Below are positions 52,076 to 53,544 of a DNA stretch of 53,544 nt, in pieces. The notes beneath the pieces were generated by a model. That model saw nothing but the letters and a program-made list of their open reading frames with translations, was not told where the DNA came from and ran no database searches. The stretch is taken from assembly GCA_012839095.1 (NCBI GenBank), contig DUOA01000069.1, positions 1-53,544 of the forward strand, written 5' to 3'. Within the stretch, counting starts at the first letter, position 1. The number at the start of each line of letters is the position of its first letter. The DNA is from Clostridiales bacterium. Lineage in GTDB: Bacteria > Bacillota > Clostridia > Caldicoprobacterales > DTU083. Position numbers and translations under genes: made by a program.

Positions 52076-53544
52076 ATGAAATATATCAAAGCGGCCGTTT
52101 CAATGCTGCTTTCTGTCCTGCTTGCATCTTCCCTGGTATCATTTGCCGGTTTAGATCAAAGGGAAGCATCCTATGAAATGTACGTAAATGATCAAAAGGT
52201 CGGGCTGGTGAAATATGCAGCCAGAGGTTTGGCATATTATGATGCTGCCATGGAAGACATAAGAGATGATTATCCGGAGGATGTAAGTATCCGCGCAGAT
52301 GTATATTTCAAGGAAGTGAAAACGGAAACCCCGTCATACACCAGCGAATCTCAGATTGCCGGCGCAATGAAGAAGGCTGTTAAAGTGCAGGCTGAGGCTT
52401 GTGCCATAAATATAAACGGTGAGACACTGTGCTATGTGCGTTCTGCAGAAGAAGCAGAAGCTTTGGCTGAAGCTGTTAAGAAACCATATGTCGATGAACT
52501 GAAGTCCTCTCAGAATACCACGGTAGAAGAAGCAGTATTTTCTGAAGAATTCAGCCTGGTGCAGGTTACTGTTGACTACGAAGAACTGATAAGTGCTGAT
52601 GAAGCCCTTGAACTCCTGCAGCAAAGAACTGAAGGGGTCGTAGAGCACATCGCAGGAGACGATGATACCTTCTGGGGTCTCGCCAGGGAGATGGGAATGG
52701 ATGTGGATGAAATCATTGCACTTAATCCCGACATTAACCCCAATAAAATAAGACCGGGTCAGGTAATAAAACTGTCTGCTGAAAAGAAATTATTAAATGT
52801 TATAACCAAGGAAGTTATTACCTACCAAGAGGATATCCCCTTTGATACCAAAAAACAGGATGATAATACCCTGCTTCAGGGAAATACCAAAACTGTTCAG
52901 AAGGGGAAAAACGGTAAACAGGAAATCCAAGTCCGCATTATACGTGAAAACGGCAGGGAAATCGGACGGGAAATCATTCAGACAACCACTGTGGAAGATC
53001 CTGTTGATGAGATTATAGCTATCGGCACCAAAAAGCCTCCGACGCCGAAACCAACTCCAAAGCCAACATCAAAACCGTCAACATCAAGAGGGGATTCCGG
53101 TTCTTCCGGCAATGGTGATGCATCGCCGCCGCCAAGCAATGGGGATGCACCGCCGCCAAGCAACGGCTCTGTTACAGGTACGGATGTTGTCAACTACGCA
53201 AAGAAGTTTCTTGGAAGGCCTTACGTATATGGAGCTAACGGCCCCAAAGCCTTTGATTGCTCCGGATTTACCAGTTATGTTTATAAACATTTTGGTTACA
53301 GTCTATACCGGAGCGCATTGTCTCAGCTGAAGAACGGAACTCCCGTATCCAAGAGTAATCTTGCCCCTGGTGATTTGGTTATATTCAAACCATACAGCTC
53401 CAGAACCACATCCGGTCATGTCGGAATATATATAGGGAATAATCAGATGATTCATGCATCGTCTACCAATAAAAAGGTAGAAATCAGATCTTTGGATTCC
53501 GGAAGTTATCCCAGCCGCTACCTGGGTGCACGCAGAATCTTGAA
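52076..53544 (+). CDS. Secreted LysM-G5-NlpC/P60 peptidoglycan hydrolase (3' end cut by window)
   Basis: The reading frame stays open to the end of the window (at least 489 residues), so the stop lies just outside. Order: signal peptide (about 1-27), an uncharacterised N-terminal region with repeated acidic helices, a LysM domain (about 188-232) and a G5-like domain (about 240-316). A Pro/Thr/Ser/Gly-rich linker (about 320-367) leads to an NlpC/P60 catalytic domain (from about 370). The catalytic Cys is C395 (FDCSGF), with H448 (SGHVGIYIG) and H460 (IHASS) completing the expected triad. Such enzymes cleave stem-peptide bonds in peptidoglycan. GAGGGGG precedes the ATG. Reaching YLGARRI suggests the domain is nearly complete. 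Confidence 0.9.
   Translation, partial: MKYIKAAVSMLLSVLLASSLVSFAGLDQREASYEMYVNDQKVGLVKYAARGLAYYDAAMEDIRDDYPEDVSIRADVYFKEVKTETPSYTSESQIAGAMKKAVKVQAEACAININGETLCYVRSAEEAEALAEAVKKPYVDELKSSQNTTVEEAVFSEEFSLVQVTVDYEELISADEALELLQQRTEGVVEHIAGDDDTFWGLAREMGMDVDEIIALNPDINPNKIRPGQVIKLSAEKKLLNVITKEVITYQEDIPFDTKKQDDNTLLQGNTKTVQKGKNGKQEIQVRIIRENGREIGREIIQTTTVEDPVDEIIAIGTKKPPTPKPTPKPTSKPSTSRGDSGSSGNGDASPPPSNGDAPPPSNGSVTGTDVVNYAKKFLGRPYVYGANGPKAFDCSGFTSYVYKHFGYSLYRSALSQLKNGTPVSKSNLAPGDLVIFKPYSSRTTSGHVGIYIGNNQMIHASSTNKKVEIRSLDSGSYPSRYLGARRIL

Overview
The window looks like a chromosomal segment from an anaerobic, low-to-mid GC Firmicute of the class Clostridia. The indications are strong AGGAGG-type ribosome binding sites with TTG/GTG starts, TTGACA-17-TATAAT promoters, a T-box leader, a tRNA gene with encoded CCA, lipoprotein-type binding proteins, a DUF1538/P-II pair and an oxygen-sensitive 2-hydroxyacyl-CoA-dehydratase-type activase. 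Nothing in the sequence fixes the genus. No prophage, CRISPR array or rRNA was seen. The only clear mobile element is an IS1182-type insertion sequence at the left edge.

Layout. 1-1869: IS1182-family element. 1940-8816: hydroxypyruvate-isomerase-like TIM barrel, then an operon with a DegT/DnrJ aminotransferase, a divergent PurC (SAICAR synthetase) paralogue and a complete PotABCD-type ABC transporter. 8993-10405: MATE efflux pump. 10578-13816: ECF sigma factor, a membrane-anchored RsgI-like protein with a PepSY tail, and a second RsgI-like protein with three PepSY domains and Asp-rich tracts. The two transcription units share an unusual upstream sequence signature. 13869-18341 (minus strand): MOFRL-type glycerate kinase, GntP permease with palindromic operators, and an unidentified permease. 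18510-18653: tRNA-Leu(CAG) with promoter and terminator. 18841-22503: D-2-hydroxyacid dehydrogenase, TIM-barrel isomerase and pyruvate kinase with a C-terminal swivelling domain. 22591-25747: T-box leader (specifier read as UUC, Phe) controlling a TrpXYZ-type ABC importer. 25821-29528: pyridoxal/pyridoxamine kinase and MetNIQ methionine importer. 29537-30916 (minus): citrate synthase. 31214-34388: GalE, nucleotidyltransferase and N-acetylhexosamine kinase, a UDP-HexNAc salvage set. 34442-36871: DUF1538 membrane protein and a tandem P-II protein. 37041-45859: oligopeptide-type ABC operon (OppABCDF) plus a small membrane protein and a lipoprotein. 45887-50284 (minus): a two-gene activase/dehydratase-like system. 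50504-53544: TIM-barrel isomerase, a Cys-rich membrane protein and a LysM-G5-NlpC/P60 secreted hydrolase running off the right edge.

How it works together. The gene content is dominated by uptake (five ABC importers and three or four secondary permeases) feeding central carbon metabolism. A glycerate/hydroxypyruvate theme recurs: the hydroxypyruvate-isomerase-like enzyme, a 2-hydroxyacid dehydrogenase, GntP permease and glycerate kinase would deliver phosphoglycerate to pyruvate kinase. Met and probably an aromatic amino acid are imported, peptides enter through Opp, and hexosamines are salvaged through NahK/GalE.

The best candidates for undescribed biology are (i) the aminotransferase-PurC-like-PotABCD operon, (ii) the ECF sigma/RsgI-like/multi-PepSY envelope signalling module with its shared upstream signature, and (iii) the DUF1538 plus double P-II pair. 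All functions are read from the sequence by eye; no database search was possible.
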